Shown: piece after piece, positions 48,246-58,081 of the stretch
Layout of the letters: each line of letters opens with the position of its first letter
How positions within the stretch are numbered: the stretch's first letter is position 1
Assembly: GCA_963969365.1 (NCBI GenBank)
Contig: OZ017747.1
Location: 3,472,001-3,536,000, forward strand
Direction of reading: 5' to 3'
Source of the DNA: Asterochloris sp. CNOR1
Lineage: Eukaryota; Chlorophyta; Trebouxiophyceae; Trebouxiales; Trebouxiaceae
DNA: 64,000 bases
Notes under the pieces: model-generated
The model's database searches: none
What the model was told of the DNA's origin: nothing
The model's input: the letters and a program-made list of their open reading frames with translations, nothing else
Position numbers and translations under genes: made by a program

Positions 48246-51200
48246 TGGCACATGAGCTGTCAGAGAAGCCCCACACACCTGAAGATCTGGCCTTGCTTGC
48301 TGAGGTGGTCAAGAAATGCCAGCGCGACAGACTGGCAGGTAAGAGCAGCCCCTGCCTGCCAAACACTGCAACAATGCCCCGGCAGCACTGTCTCCGTGTT
48401 CATTGCATCTGCAGGCAGCCGTGGTCATTGGAAAGCCTTCCTGCAGGTCAGTATGAGAGCCTTCATGGTGCTCAGACATCTCATGGGAAGCGCTGTCCAT
48501 GTGTCCAAGCTGACCTACTCCCTGCTCTCAGATATGTGTGTCTGCTGCAGGCGGCACACCCTGAGCAGCAACGTGCAGATCCCGCACAGAATTCATGGCC
48601 GGCAAGCCTGGGCGCTTAGTTACTGGGACCATTGGCTGGCACTGGCAATCAGTGCACTGCCTGATGTGCAGCTGTGACCATGCCTGCAGGTGCTGACCGA
48701 GTTTCTTGGCACGCTGACGCAAGAGCAGCAGACCACCCTGCTGCTGCCTCTAGCGTCCCCTGCAGCTGCCAAGGCGCCCAAGTCGGCGAAAAGCTGGCCA
48801 GCGCCAGGCAGGGCTGCAGCAGCGGTCCAGGCAGCTCCGTCTCAGCCGGCTCTGGTCATGGCAACTGTGGTGGCACCTGTGGCTGCAGCAGGCCCAGCCA
48901 CCCCTTCCGCTGGTGGTGCTGGAGCAGACCCGCCCAGGAGAAAACAGACGGTAGCAGCAGTGCCTGCCATAGCTGCTGCGGCTGAGCCCGTGCAGCATGG
49001 GCACAAGCGCGAGCGTGCAGAGCTTGGCCCGGGAGCTGGGCAGGGCACAGTACACGTTCCAGAGCTCAAGCAGAGGAAGAAGGCTAAGAAGGCGCCACAG
49101 GCCACCAGGGCACTGGCAGCGGCGGAGCTTCCCCAGGCAGCGCTGTCAGCGCCTGTGCCCCAGCGGGCGCCAGCCAATGGCCACGCTGTGGCAGCACCCG
49201 GCCAGCAGAGTACTGTGAGCAAGATCCTGCAGGAGAGTACATTGCAGGAGGCTGTGGAACTGGAGGCCCCATCTGCAGAGGTCCTGGCGGCCAAGCTGCA
49301 ATCAGTGAGCTGTCCAATTGCTGGCCAAGCTGTCTGTGAAGGCATTGGGCTGCAAGCAGTGAGCTGCTGCAATGCTGGCCTGACTTGAACTCAACTTGCT
49401 GAGGCGCAATCAGCAAGCTGCTTAGTACTGGACACATGTGTGGCAAGCGCTTGTGTCAAGGCGGGGCTTGAGCTGATGTTGTTGATGCATGCAGCGGCTG
49501 TGTACAGACGGTACTAAGGCTGGTGCTTATGAGCTGGTTACGTCTTGTGGAGCAGCTGTGCACGATATCAATGAGGGTGGTGCTGGAGGGGTGCTGAAGC
49601 TGCTGGTGATGGCAATGCTGTCGCAGCCAGCAGTCGCAGAGAGTCCCAACCTGCGGCGAGCACGCATCACATGCAGGCCTTTGCCATCCTCCGGCTTGCT
49701 TGCTCTGGCGATCCATGCCTACCAACATGCAATGCTTCCCTGCCAGTTCACATGGCAACCTCTGCCTGCAGGGAAATGGCGACTTGGTATCCAACGCTGT
49801 GGACTTGGCTGGCAGCATTGATGCCATGGACAGCACAGCTGCTCCCCAGGTGCCTATTGCTGTTGTTGCTGTGTGCTGGTCCTGCTCTCGTCCCCAGCCA
49901 CGCACATAGTCTGCATGCGCTAGCCCCGTTCCAGTCCACTGTTGTGCTCAGAGATCTCTGCCTGTGCTGCGCAGGAGAGCGCCTGGAATCTGGCAACTCG
50001 CAGCCACCTGCACCCAAGATTCTCAGGCAACTTCAAGTTGCCGCCATCAGGCCTGGGCTGGGCCACCGTGTCAAGGTGGGACCTGCAGAAAAGCCAGCTC
50101 TTGCTCCATGGGAATGGCATACAACGCTGCTTCCGTCGCCTCCCCTTTGCTCTGTTGCAGTGCAGCGTTTTGAGTGCTTCATGACAGTGCCTGAGCGCTA
50201 GTCCCCTCTCACTTGCTTCTGCAACGCGGCCGCAGGCAGGCAGATATTCGGCAGCCGCCTGAGATGCTGGCTATTGACTGTGAGATGTGTGAGGTGGCAG
50301 GCAACAAGAGGGAGCTCCTGGGGTTGTCAGTGGTGAATGCTGCGCGGCAGACAGTGTTGAAGGTGGGCTCCACCACGCCACTCCCACACAGCTTGGCGTC
50401 CTCAGTGAAGGACACCTGGGGCATCCTGAGGCAGCGCCCATGTCCTGTCTGACAGCCGTCATTGGGCCAACGTCATGCCTGACTCTCATCACTGGGCAGG
50501 CCTCGCCAGTATCCCCGTCCTCCCTGCTGCAGATGCTGGTGCGGCCGGTGGCTCCTGTGCTGGACTACCGGACCGCAGTGACAGGGCTGACTGCAGCTGA
50601 GCTTCAGGTGCGCTGTGCCCAGCCTCACTTGCAGAGCCTGGCGGCCCAGTGCAGCGCTCTGTGGTCTGGCAGCCGCTGCTGCACGCCCTGCTGGCATGCT
50701 GGTCAGGCCAGTCCCTTGCATGGTGATGACCTTGGAACGTCTGCGCAGGCGTTCACTCTGCGGACCTGCCTTCTTTCCTGCAGGGCGTGGCATTCAGGCA
50801 TGCAGACGCCCAGCGCGCGGTGGTGCAGCTGATGGCGCAGCCCAACGCTGTACTGGTGGGGCACTCCCTTCACCATGACCTGCAGGCCCTGAAGATTGGA
50901 GTGGCGCCAGCTTCCCTGCTGTGCATTGATACTTCCTTCCTGTGGGGGTACAGGTCAGTCCCCTGGCAGCCCTACACATGCAGCACATTGGAATGCAATT
51001 CACTTCAGCAAAAGAAGCTGACCTTCCTCAGGCTGTTGGATGCGTGTTGTGTTGCTCCACAGGAGGCAGGCGCAAGCGGAGGCACACCGGTGTATTGCTC
51101 CCTGTAGTACTGTGCGCCTGGCCTCAGCCCTGTTGTCATGGACTTGCTTACGAAAGACAATGCATGCTCACCCTGGTGCCCTGCCGGCATTTTCTATGTC

Positions 51201-52554
51201 CTGTTCCCTGCATGCCCAGTGGCCCCTCATTACTTTCAGCCCACAGCAGACCTTCTACTGGCTTGCAGAAGCCTGCAGCAACCTGGCATGCAAGAACCTG
51301 TACCTGGAGGCGCAGCCATTCCTGCTTGACCTGGTGCATCAGGTGCAGAGCATCCAGCTACGACAGGCCCTGCTTGCTCACAGTAGTAGTTCCTGTTGTG
51401 CAGGGACCTGCAGCATGCGACGCCGTCGCTAGCTGACCTGGTGCAGCAGGTGCTGGGACGCCAACTGCGGCAGGAGGGGGTGCCCCACGACTGTGAGCGA
51501 GACGCTCTGGCTGCTATGGAGCTGGTGCTGCACGGCCTGCAGCATGGGTGCAGGCAGGACCTAATTCCCCCGGCCACTCAGGTCATCGGCAAAGCCTTGT
51601 ACTTGTCCTGCCTGCTGCCTTTCCACCTGTACTGCATGCACTACATGACTTGTGTAGGAGCAACTGGCTACTCTGGAATCTGGCCCAGCCTTGCTGTGCA
51701 TGTTGAGCTGGACCCTTGGGAGCAGGCACAAACTGCACACGTCAGCTGGGCAAAGTGATGACGCAGCCTTGCATTTGCCCTGATTACTGCCAGAGGCCCC
51801 ACAGCGTGCTCCACAGGGCAACGACAATTTTGTCAGTAAGCACATTCCTCCTGACGGCATCTGTCCTGAAACCCCATATCATCAGTCCTCAGGCGAGTCT
51901 CAGTTGGTGATGCAGGTCCCCAAGGAGAGCTTGAAAAAGTTGATGGTGCACTCGCTGCCTGCTGGAGTGCTGGCAGACGACCTGCTGCAGCTGTTTGCAG
52001 CAGTTACCTGTGAGAGACCCACTGCAATTGAAGGCAATCTGGCTACAGAGCGGAAAGGCAAGTGCTGCTTGGCTCATCTCAACTGTGTAATGCCTGGCAG
52101 TAGATCTGGTCCGCGTTGCAGCATTGATGGTGGCCTTCATCTGGTTCAAAACCTTTCTGTCTTCACGCAGGCTATGTTTTTTTCAAACATGCAGGGGAGG
52201 CAAATGAAGCCTTCAAGCAATTGGCAGGTGTGTTAGGGGCACAGATGCACAGCTAGATCTATCTGGACGTCTGAGAGATTGCACATCTGTTGTGCCCATG
52301 CTGCAGGCGCTGAGGAAACTGACAGCCTTGGACGCAAACAGAAGCAATTGAGGCTCACAACAGGTACAGGGCAACCATGCTCTGCGGCTAGTCTGCCTCC
52401 TGCTGCTGCCAGTACCCGATGCAGTATGTTGTGCACTGCAGGCAGCTCGATGGGCCAGCTGGTTCGAGTTCGTAAACTTGCTGCACACAGTGGCAAGGCC
52501 TTTGGCAAAGATGCCGCTAAAGGCAAGGGGCATGCAAGGAGGAGGCGAGTGTGA
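48233..52554 (+). CDS. SDN: SDN-type small-RNA-degrading 3'-5' exonuclease (DEDDh) with RRM
   Basis: DEDDh exonuclease of the REXO/SDN family; Arabidopsis SDNs trim microRNAs. ATG 48233 (MSASLAHELSEKP) opens an N-terminal region with an Ala/Pro-rich, lysine-patched linker (48690-49300, HKRERAELGPGAGQG, KQRKKAKKAP), possibly nuclear-localising. The exonuclease core follows: MLAIDCEMCEVAGNKRELLG (about 50262), PVAPVLDYRTAVTGLTAAEL (50540-50607), LVGHSLHHDLQALKIGVAP with CIDTSFLW (50850-50950), and PHDCERDALAAMELVLHGL (51484-51545) with the catalytic H and D. A C-terminal RRM-like part is visible at 51900-52060 (SLKKLMVHSLPAGVLADDLL) and 52175-52230 (GYVFFKHAGEANEAFKQLAG, read across a splice). 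The protein ends Lys/Arg-rich at TGA 52552. DEDDh plus RRM is the SDN1 order. Exons in 48300-49950 are less certain. Confidence 0.87.
49290..49425 (+). repeat. Three-copy donor echo in SDN, period 54-55 bp
   Basis: GCTGCAATCAGTGAGCTG (49295, the exon end with its GTGAGC donor), GCTGCAAGCAGTGAGCTG (49349) and GCGCAATCAGCAAGCTG (49404) are spaced 54 and 55 bp. The first two also share a following CAAT-GCTGGCC. The second copy keeps an intact AGTGAGC donor-like core. Confidence 0.8.
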
Positions 52555-52691
52555 CATGCCAGTGCAGAAGGCCTGACAGATTGGTACTGAACTGGAGCTT
52601 GGCTGAGCTCAGTGCGACATCCAGTAGTGTGGCCAGCTTGGCATAGTCCCTTATTCTTGGTTGTGCAGCCTGCCCTTTGGCACAGTAGTAG

Positions 52692-54504
52692 TCATTTGAT
52701 GTCATCGCTGCTGAAGCTGCCCTCGATGAAAGACTTGCCAGACTTTTGATTGACAATGGAAAGTTGCGAACATCTCCCATTGTGTCTCCACCTACACTCC
52801 ACTGCTGCAGGGAGCAGGATGGGTCTAACAAAGCGTGCCTGCACTTGCTGAGGGTAGGCCACAGGCCCTGCAGCAGCATGTGACAGCTCCGGACTGCAGC
52901 GCCGCATGCACTGCACGCCTTGGGCAGCAACAAATTCACAAGATGCATCTTGGAGCTCGGCTCAAGCCTGACTCTATGGCTTGCCTGACTCCTTGGCTTG
53001 CATGGCAGACAGAGCTTGTGACAGGACCAGGTGGCCATGAGCAATGTTGGATCTGAAGCCAAACAGGCGTGCCAGCACTGGATGCAGGTGAATGGGGTTC
53101 ATGTCTCCTGCAGGGCAGGGCATGCTGATGCTCAAGGCTCACAGCACTGCTGCAAAAACTGCAGCGCTGCACATACCCTCCAGCTGCGCCCAGGACAGGC
53201 CTGCACTGCAGGGCAACTCCCAGCTGCACGAGCTGAATGGGCCTTCCATCAGCTGGGCACCTGGGCAAGGGTTGGCTGCAGCGTTTTGTCGTGGCCCCTG
53301 CAGGCGGATGGGATTGACAACTCCAAACAATGCCTGATGCTTAGGTTGCCTGCAGTTCCCTGTGGGGCAGCCTGCCGACAGAGCACCTGAGTAGATGTGC
53401 TCTGAGAGCCGTGCAGCAGACGCTTGACGTCGACAGTTCAGTGACTTACATTGTGGGTTTGGCCTGAGCGCAGAAGGAAGGTGATGCACTCATCCCAAAC
53501 TACACTGCCTGCAGACACAGCCCTAGCACCATTTCAGAGTATAGGCGCAGCACCGTAGAGCAAAGTAGGCAGAGCTTAAGTCGCACCAGCAGAGTCAGAT
53601 GCTGATGTGTGCATCTCAAACTCCAAGTGCCCTTTCTCTGTTTTGCGAACCTCTTCCTGGAGCTGCAGCCTGCAGCCATCACGCAGACACCAGACGTAGA
53701 CTGTGTGTTGGATTTGGAGCTGCAGAGGCACACGGGATGCAATGCATGGCAGGCTTTCGCCATGACACTTGAAGGCCTTGATTGTTGGGCTGGCACGAGA
53801 GTCATCATTGCTGGCCAGCACAGGACGAGATGGCCAGCTGGAAGCAGTGTGTAGCTCCCACACCTGTGAGGTTTCTACCTTATCAGGCTCAGCATGTAAT
53901 GCACTCTGGCCTGAAGGAATGGCTAGCATCAAGGCTAATCAGAGGAACTGTGTATGCCACACCTGTACACGAGTTGTTCGTGTATGAGCACCCTGCGGTG
54001 CAGGCGGCCCTTGTAGGCTGCCAGCACGCCGCCCAGCACAGAGACGGGAAAGCCTGGGAGGCACATGGCAGCCAGTGCCAGGCCGAAGGACTCAGTCACT
54101 GGAAACAGCAGGGGAATGCTGCTCTCATCTGCAGTGTGGCGGGTGCTGGTCTGGCTGAGCTCCTGGAAGGTCAGCAGCTGCTCCAGAGCTGGGGTGAGGG
54201 GTCCCACTTCTACTGAGAGGCGGGGCAGCTTCTGCAGCCCTGGGGGCAGCCTGCGCGGTTTCCTGAGCACGGACAACGCTGCCCAGGCATACAGAGGTTT
54301 GAGGGGAAGGCGCTTCTGCTCCTTGATATGCTGCCCCTGCAGTGCAGCAGGCCTGTTAGCAGGAGTTGCCTGATGGGGCTCGGCGGCTGGCATTCAGCTG
54401 ACCTGCAGGAGGCTGTTTGCCCTGCGCAGCAATGATACCAGGTAGCCAGTCGCCAACAGGAGGACATAGCAGAAGGCTCGGAACAGGACGCTGATCAGCG
54501 TCAT
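52692..54504 (-). CDS. Membrane-anchored MaoC-like double-hotdog acyl dehydratase
   Basis: Predicted (R)-specific enoyl-CoA hydratase/dehydratase. ATG 54504 is the first Met after an in-frame stop and gives an N-terminal TM (MTLISVLFRAFCYVLLLATG). The first, degenerate hotdog follows: PLKPLYAWAALSVLRKPRRL, SIPLLFPVTESFGLALAAMC, GFPVSVLGGVLAAYKGRLHR (53980-54345), then LEFEMH (about 53610) and VVWDECITFLLRSG (53450-53500). The second, catalytic hotdog has SWELPCSAGLSWAQLEG (53180-53240) and, across an intron, DMNPIHLHPVLARLFGFRSN with IAHGHLVLSQALSAM (53000-53115), i.e. the D-x-N-P-x-H hydratase motif. It ends YPQQVQARFVRPILLPAAVE and SGKSFIEG, TGA 52692. The intron after the catalytic exon uses a GC donor. 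The architecture is that of bacterial two-domain MaoC proteins. Exon edges are partly inferred. Confidence 0.8.
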
Positions 54505-54696
54505 CAGCCTTCTGAGGAGCCCAGAGCATATAGAGCTTCAATAAATTTGAGAGCTGAAGTGGCAGATCAGGTGCTCATGATTCTACAGATGCATCCACAG
54601 ATGCAGCAGCTGCTGGTCAGTGATTTTGAGAGTTTGACCAACAGTCAGCTGATCGTACATCTGCAAGGGGCAGGGCAATTGACATCTGTCGACGGC
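54505..54696. promoter_or_regulatory. Divergent gap, MaoC-like / RETICULATA-related
   Basis: 72-192 bp depending on which RETICULATA-related Met is used (54577 or 54697). There is no intact TATA box and no other recognisable element. Confidence 0.35.
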
Positions 54697-56725
54697 ATGC
54701 TGAGCACCTGCAGAGGTGACTGCAGGTTGCTGGCTGCCATAAATCGGCCGGCAGAGGTGCTGCCATCCCATCAGAGCAGTGCAGGACCTGCCTTTCCAGC
54801 AAAGAGGCCAGTGGCCAGGTGAGCAAAGTGCTTTGCCCCATGTGTGGTGAGCCAGTGCTTTGCCCCATGTGTTTGAGCACGAGGCACACGCCGGCGCATC
54901 ATGGATGCCAGATGTGTGATGCCTGTCCAGGCTGATTCGGCTTGTGAGGCGCAAGACAGCTGCAAGGCAGGCTGTCGGTGGCGGAGTGTATCCAGCGCCC
55001 TCTGGCCAGGCAGGCTATTCCAGTGGCGGCAATGGCGCGGGGGCAGGCGGTGGCGGCTCTGGGGGTGGTGGGGATAGAGGAGACGACGCTGATGATGCAG
55101 GCGCAGGCGACAGGTGCAGCAAGCTTGTGTTGCCCACAAGCATGTGTTGCGTGAGCTGCCCACTTCTGTGTCCAAGTGCCTCACCCTGTGCACTGCCTGC
55201 TGTCTGCAGTGGGAAGCACAAGGGCGGCATCTGGGCAGGGTGGGAGGCCAGGTGTGCAGCAGACTCGCAGTTCGCGTACAAGGTAGCCATCGAGCAGGTG
55301 AGGGTCACCTGTGTTGCCGGCACAGTGGTGTGCATTAGACCTGCAGCCCTGCACTTTTCAGACTTGGATCTTTGTCATTTAGCCGCAGCCTGCCTTTCGC
55401 TGGGCCACTGCTGGCTTCTGCTAATCTAGTTGTCTTTAGGCCAGTGCTTGCTGTTGCTGTTCTGGCAGGCACACAAATAACACAGGCTGCTCCTCTGCTG
55501 CAGATAATTGGCGTGGGAGCTGCAGTGCTAGGCGACATGTCCTCGCGGCCGTACTGGGGCCTGTACGAGCTGGACTTTGTGTTCTCCACACTCATTGTAA
55601 GTACAAGGGTGCTTGAGCAGCATGCTGCCGTCTCTTAGCCACTGTCAGGTGTTGTGCACCAGCCGGTTTTTTGCAGCACGCATCTGCACAAACGTTGATG
55701 CCTTCAAACCGCTCAGCAGCCTGCAGACCTGTGAGAGCCTCCATCACTTTCACAACCATCAATTCAGACCCTGTGCACAGCTTGAGCCATGACTCCTCAG
55801 TTGATGCTGCCTGCTGCAGGTGGGCAGCATTGTCAACTTCAGCCTGATGTACCTGCTGGCCTCTCTGCCTGCCACCTCGGCAGCTGCTCAATCAGGCGGC
55901 CTCGTGCAGAAGATCTTCAGCGAGCAGACGCTGAGGACCTGGGGCGCCCCTGCAGGACACATGTTCCAGCCAGGCTTCCCCTTTAGCGCACGGGTGGTCA
56001 ACCTGGCTTACAAGGCAAGCCTGCCTGGTATTGCATTTTGCATAGAGCCCATACAGACCTGCAGCAGGCCCTGTCAAGTCTTTCTGGCAGGCCCACCTGC
56101 ATTCAGGGCATGCCTGGGGTGTATCACAGCTTGTGGCATGCTCTGGCTGAATAAGTGGCTGCTGCTGGCTCATAGGGTCACCCTGCAAGCATCAACTGCA
56201 TGAGGGGCATCGCTGGGCAGGTTGAGTACTGCAGTTTGACAGCTCTCTCATGCATGCTGCAGGGCTTTGTTTTTGCGCTGGTGGGCATGGCAGCCGGACT
56301 GACGGGCACAGCCGTCTCCAACAGCCTCATTTTTGTGAGGCAGAAGCTTGACCCCAACTTCAAACCGCAAAACCAGGCGCCCAATGTCGTGCTCAATGCA
56401 GCAACCTGGGCAACTCACATGGGCATCAGCAGCAATGTCAGATATCAGATGCTGAATGGCTTAGATATGGTGAGGCTTGTTCAGTCCTTTGCACATCCCT
56501 TGCCTTGTTATCACACATTGGCTGTAGCTTGACTTGCTTGCTCCCCTTCTGCAGGTGCTCCAGCCAGCTCTGAGCCCCACAGTCTTCAAAGTGTTCATCT
56601 CCATCATCCGCACAGCCAACAATGTGCTTGGAGGCATCTCATTTGTCACCTTGGCCAAACTCTTCGGGGTCCAGTCATCACAAGGCGATGCTGTCAAGCA
56701 GGTGGCTAAGCAGCATGTCAAGTAG
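54697..56725 (+). CDS. RETICULATA-related plastid envelope protein (DUF3411)
   Basis: Multi-pass plastid membrane protein of the RETICULATA/RER family, linked in plants to leaf mesophyll and plastid development; molecular function is unknown. I chose ATG 54697 because it gives a basic, Ser/Ala-rich transit-like start (MLSTCRGDCRLLAAINRPAE); an in-frame Met at 54577 is possible. Exon 54931-55113 encodes the Gly-rich GAGAGGGGSGGGGDRGDDAD linker typical of the family. Then come WAGWEARCAADSQFAYKVAI (55210-55299), RPYWGLYELDFVFSTLI (about 55504-55596), VNFSLMYLLASLPAT with FSARVVNLAYK (55820-56014), FVFALVGMAAGLTGTAVSNS with ATWATHMGISSNVRYQMLNG (about 56264-56468), and FISIIRTANNVLGGISFVTL to TAG 56723. 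This is the complete DUF3411 order. The intron at 56015 has a GC donor. Confidence 0.9.
54820..54872 (+). repeat. Tandem repeat abutting a donor, period about 28 bp
   Basis: Directly after the first RETICULATA-related donor, AGTGCTTTGCCCCATGTGTG (54837) and AGTGCTTTGCCCCATGTGTT (54855-54880 region) repeat, each preceded by a GTGAGC-like core (GTGAGCAA, GTGAGCC). This is a short, young version of the junction echoes. Confidence 0.7.
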
Positions 56726-56869
56726 CCACATTCAGAGTAGCAACAGTCTCAAGTCAATAGAAATAAAATAGGTGCACATTTGTGGTCACAGACTGCTGCA
56801 GATGGTGTGCTACAGTGTGAGCAGCTTCATAAGGCTATTGACTCTGTGCGAGGCAGGAAGCGGCATCCC

Positions 56870-57164
56870 TCATTGGCCAGAGTGTTGCTGCAATGCCTCC
56901 GCCATGTGGCCAAGCAAGCTTGAAGGTTTGTAGTCCTGCAAGACAGCCACAAGCTGTGGCAGACATTCTCAAGGTACTCTGAGTTCATTGCCTGAGTTGC
57001 CTACTCAATCTGGCCATCAGGAACCTCATTGGCAAGGCCTGGGTCCACTCGTGCAGGCTCACTCTTGAAAGGTGCTCTGAGGGATTGCTTGCAGCAATTC
57101 TCAGCTGTTCCTCCTGGAGTTTCATCAGCACACCTCTCAGGCTCTCCCTCAAGACAGGCAGCAT
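56870..57164 (-). CDS. Possible small two-exon gene, unknown function
   Basis: Two pieces join in phase with good splice sites: exon 57063-57164 (MLPVLRESLRGVLMKLQEEQ and onward to SNPSEHLSR, then GTGAGC) and exon 56870-56953 (after CCACAG: LVAVLQDYKPSSLLGHMAEA, then LQQHSGQ and TGA). The 61-residue product is amphipathic and probably helical. The frame stays open upstream of the Met, so more 5' exons may exist. I recognise no family. Confidence 0.35.
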
Positions 57165-58081
57165 GGCCCTTATATTGTTATCTGCGGCAGCGACCGGTGC
57201 TGGCATCATGCAACAGTTGCATCTCACCACAGCTGCGGGGGATCTACAAAAGACGCATCGATATGCGCACCAACAGCAGTAACAGGTCGAAGACGTTACA
57301 GCGCCTCAAGCATCCCTCGCCGGGAATTAAATGGCACTTGGCTCCATGCCCTCAACACTAAAGCCTGAACAGGCCAGCTGGACCTGAGAGCCTCAAACTA
57401 AATAACGCCAACATACCCCACTGTCAGGCACCTTGTAAGTTTGGGAGGTGGAGTGCATGCTGATGGCCTAGGCACTGATCCTTTGTGGCCCATGTAGCAT
57501 CGAAAGAGTGACACAGCTGATCACGTCGGCTACCAGCCCGCCGGCCTTGAGGTCTCCATAATGCATTACATGTTGAGCAGCCACCTCCCTCAATAGCATC
57601 TGGGGTCTCCTGCCCTCAAGCAGGGAGGTCTAGCCAGCATGGGGTGATTGTATCAAGTGAACAGAGGCTGTGACGATGGGGTCTCAGGGACCCGAGCAAG
57701 CAGCAGGCATCACTGTTGCTGTGCAGAGATTGATCAACCAGGCATGCATTGCTGGGGCTTCAGTTGCAGAAGCTTAGCACCAGCTGTTGGGAGGCTCTGG
57801 TGACTGGCCAGACCTGTGTGGGCGCCTGAAGCTCTCATTTCCGGTGAGCAGACTTGGGCTGGGAACCTCTGTGAACAGCAAGGCTCTTCAGCCTGCCTCA
57901 TGCGTGCATCATCAGAGATCAACCAGCATCTAGGATTAAAGTGTCATATAAGCACTCAGGTTGTACGAGGCAGGATTTGCATTTGCCACATTCAAGCAGC
58001 CAGCCTGCCAGCAGGGAAGTCAGTCTGAGATCTGGCATGCTTTGAGCACAAGCTTGCGCTTTGCCCGAGACGTCCCAGGAC
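57165..58081. other. Gap before the MATH gene
   Basis: About 900 bp with no supported coding region or RNA gene on either strand. It presumably holds the MATH gene promoter and 5' UTR, and perhaps 5' exons of the small minus-strand candidate. Confidence 0.4.

Noticed and set aside
52517-53062. 182-codon minus-strand open frame as an independent gene
   Set aside because: The true coding pieces here are in other frames and belong to the MaoC-like gene (DMNPIHLHP, FVRPILLPAAVE).
53576-54504. Seipin-like or novel membrane protein ending at 53576
   Set aside because: At first the N-terminal TM plus basic stretch looked like an unknown membrane protein, but downstream exons with the MaoC catalytic motif continue the frame.
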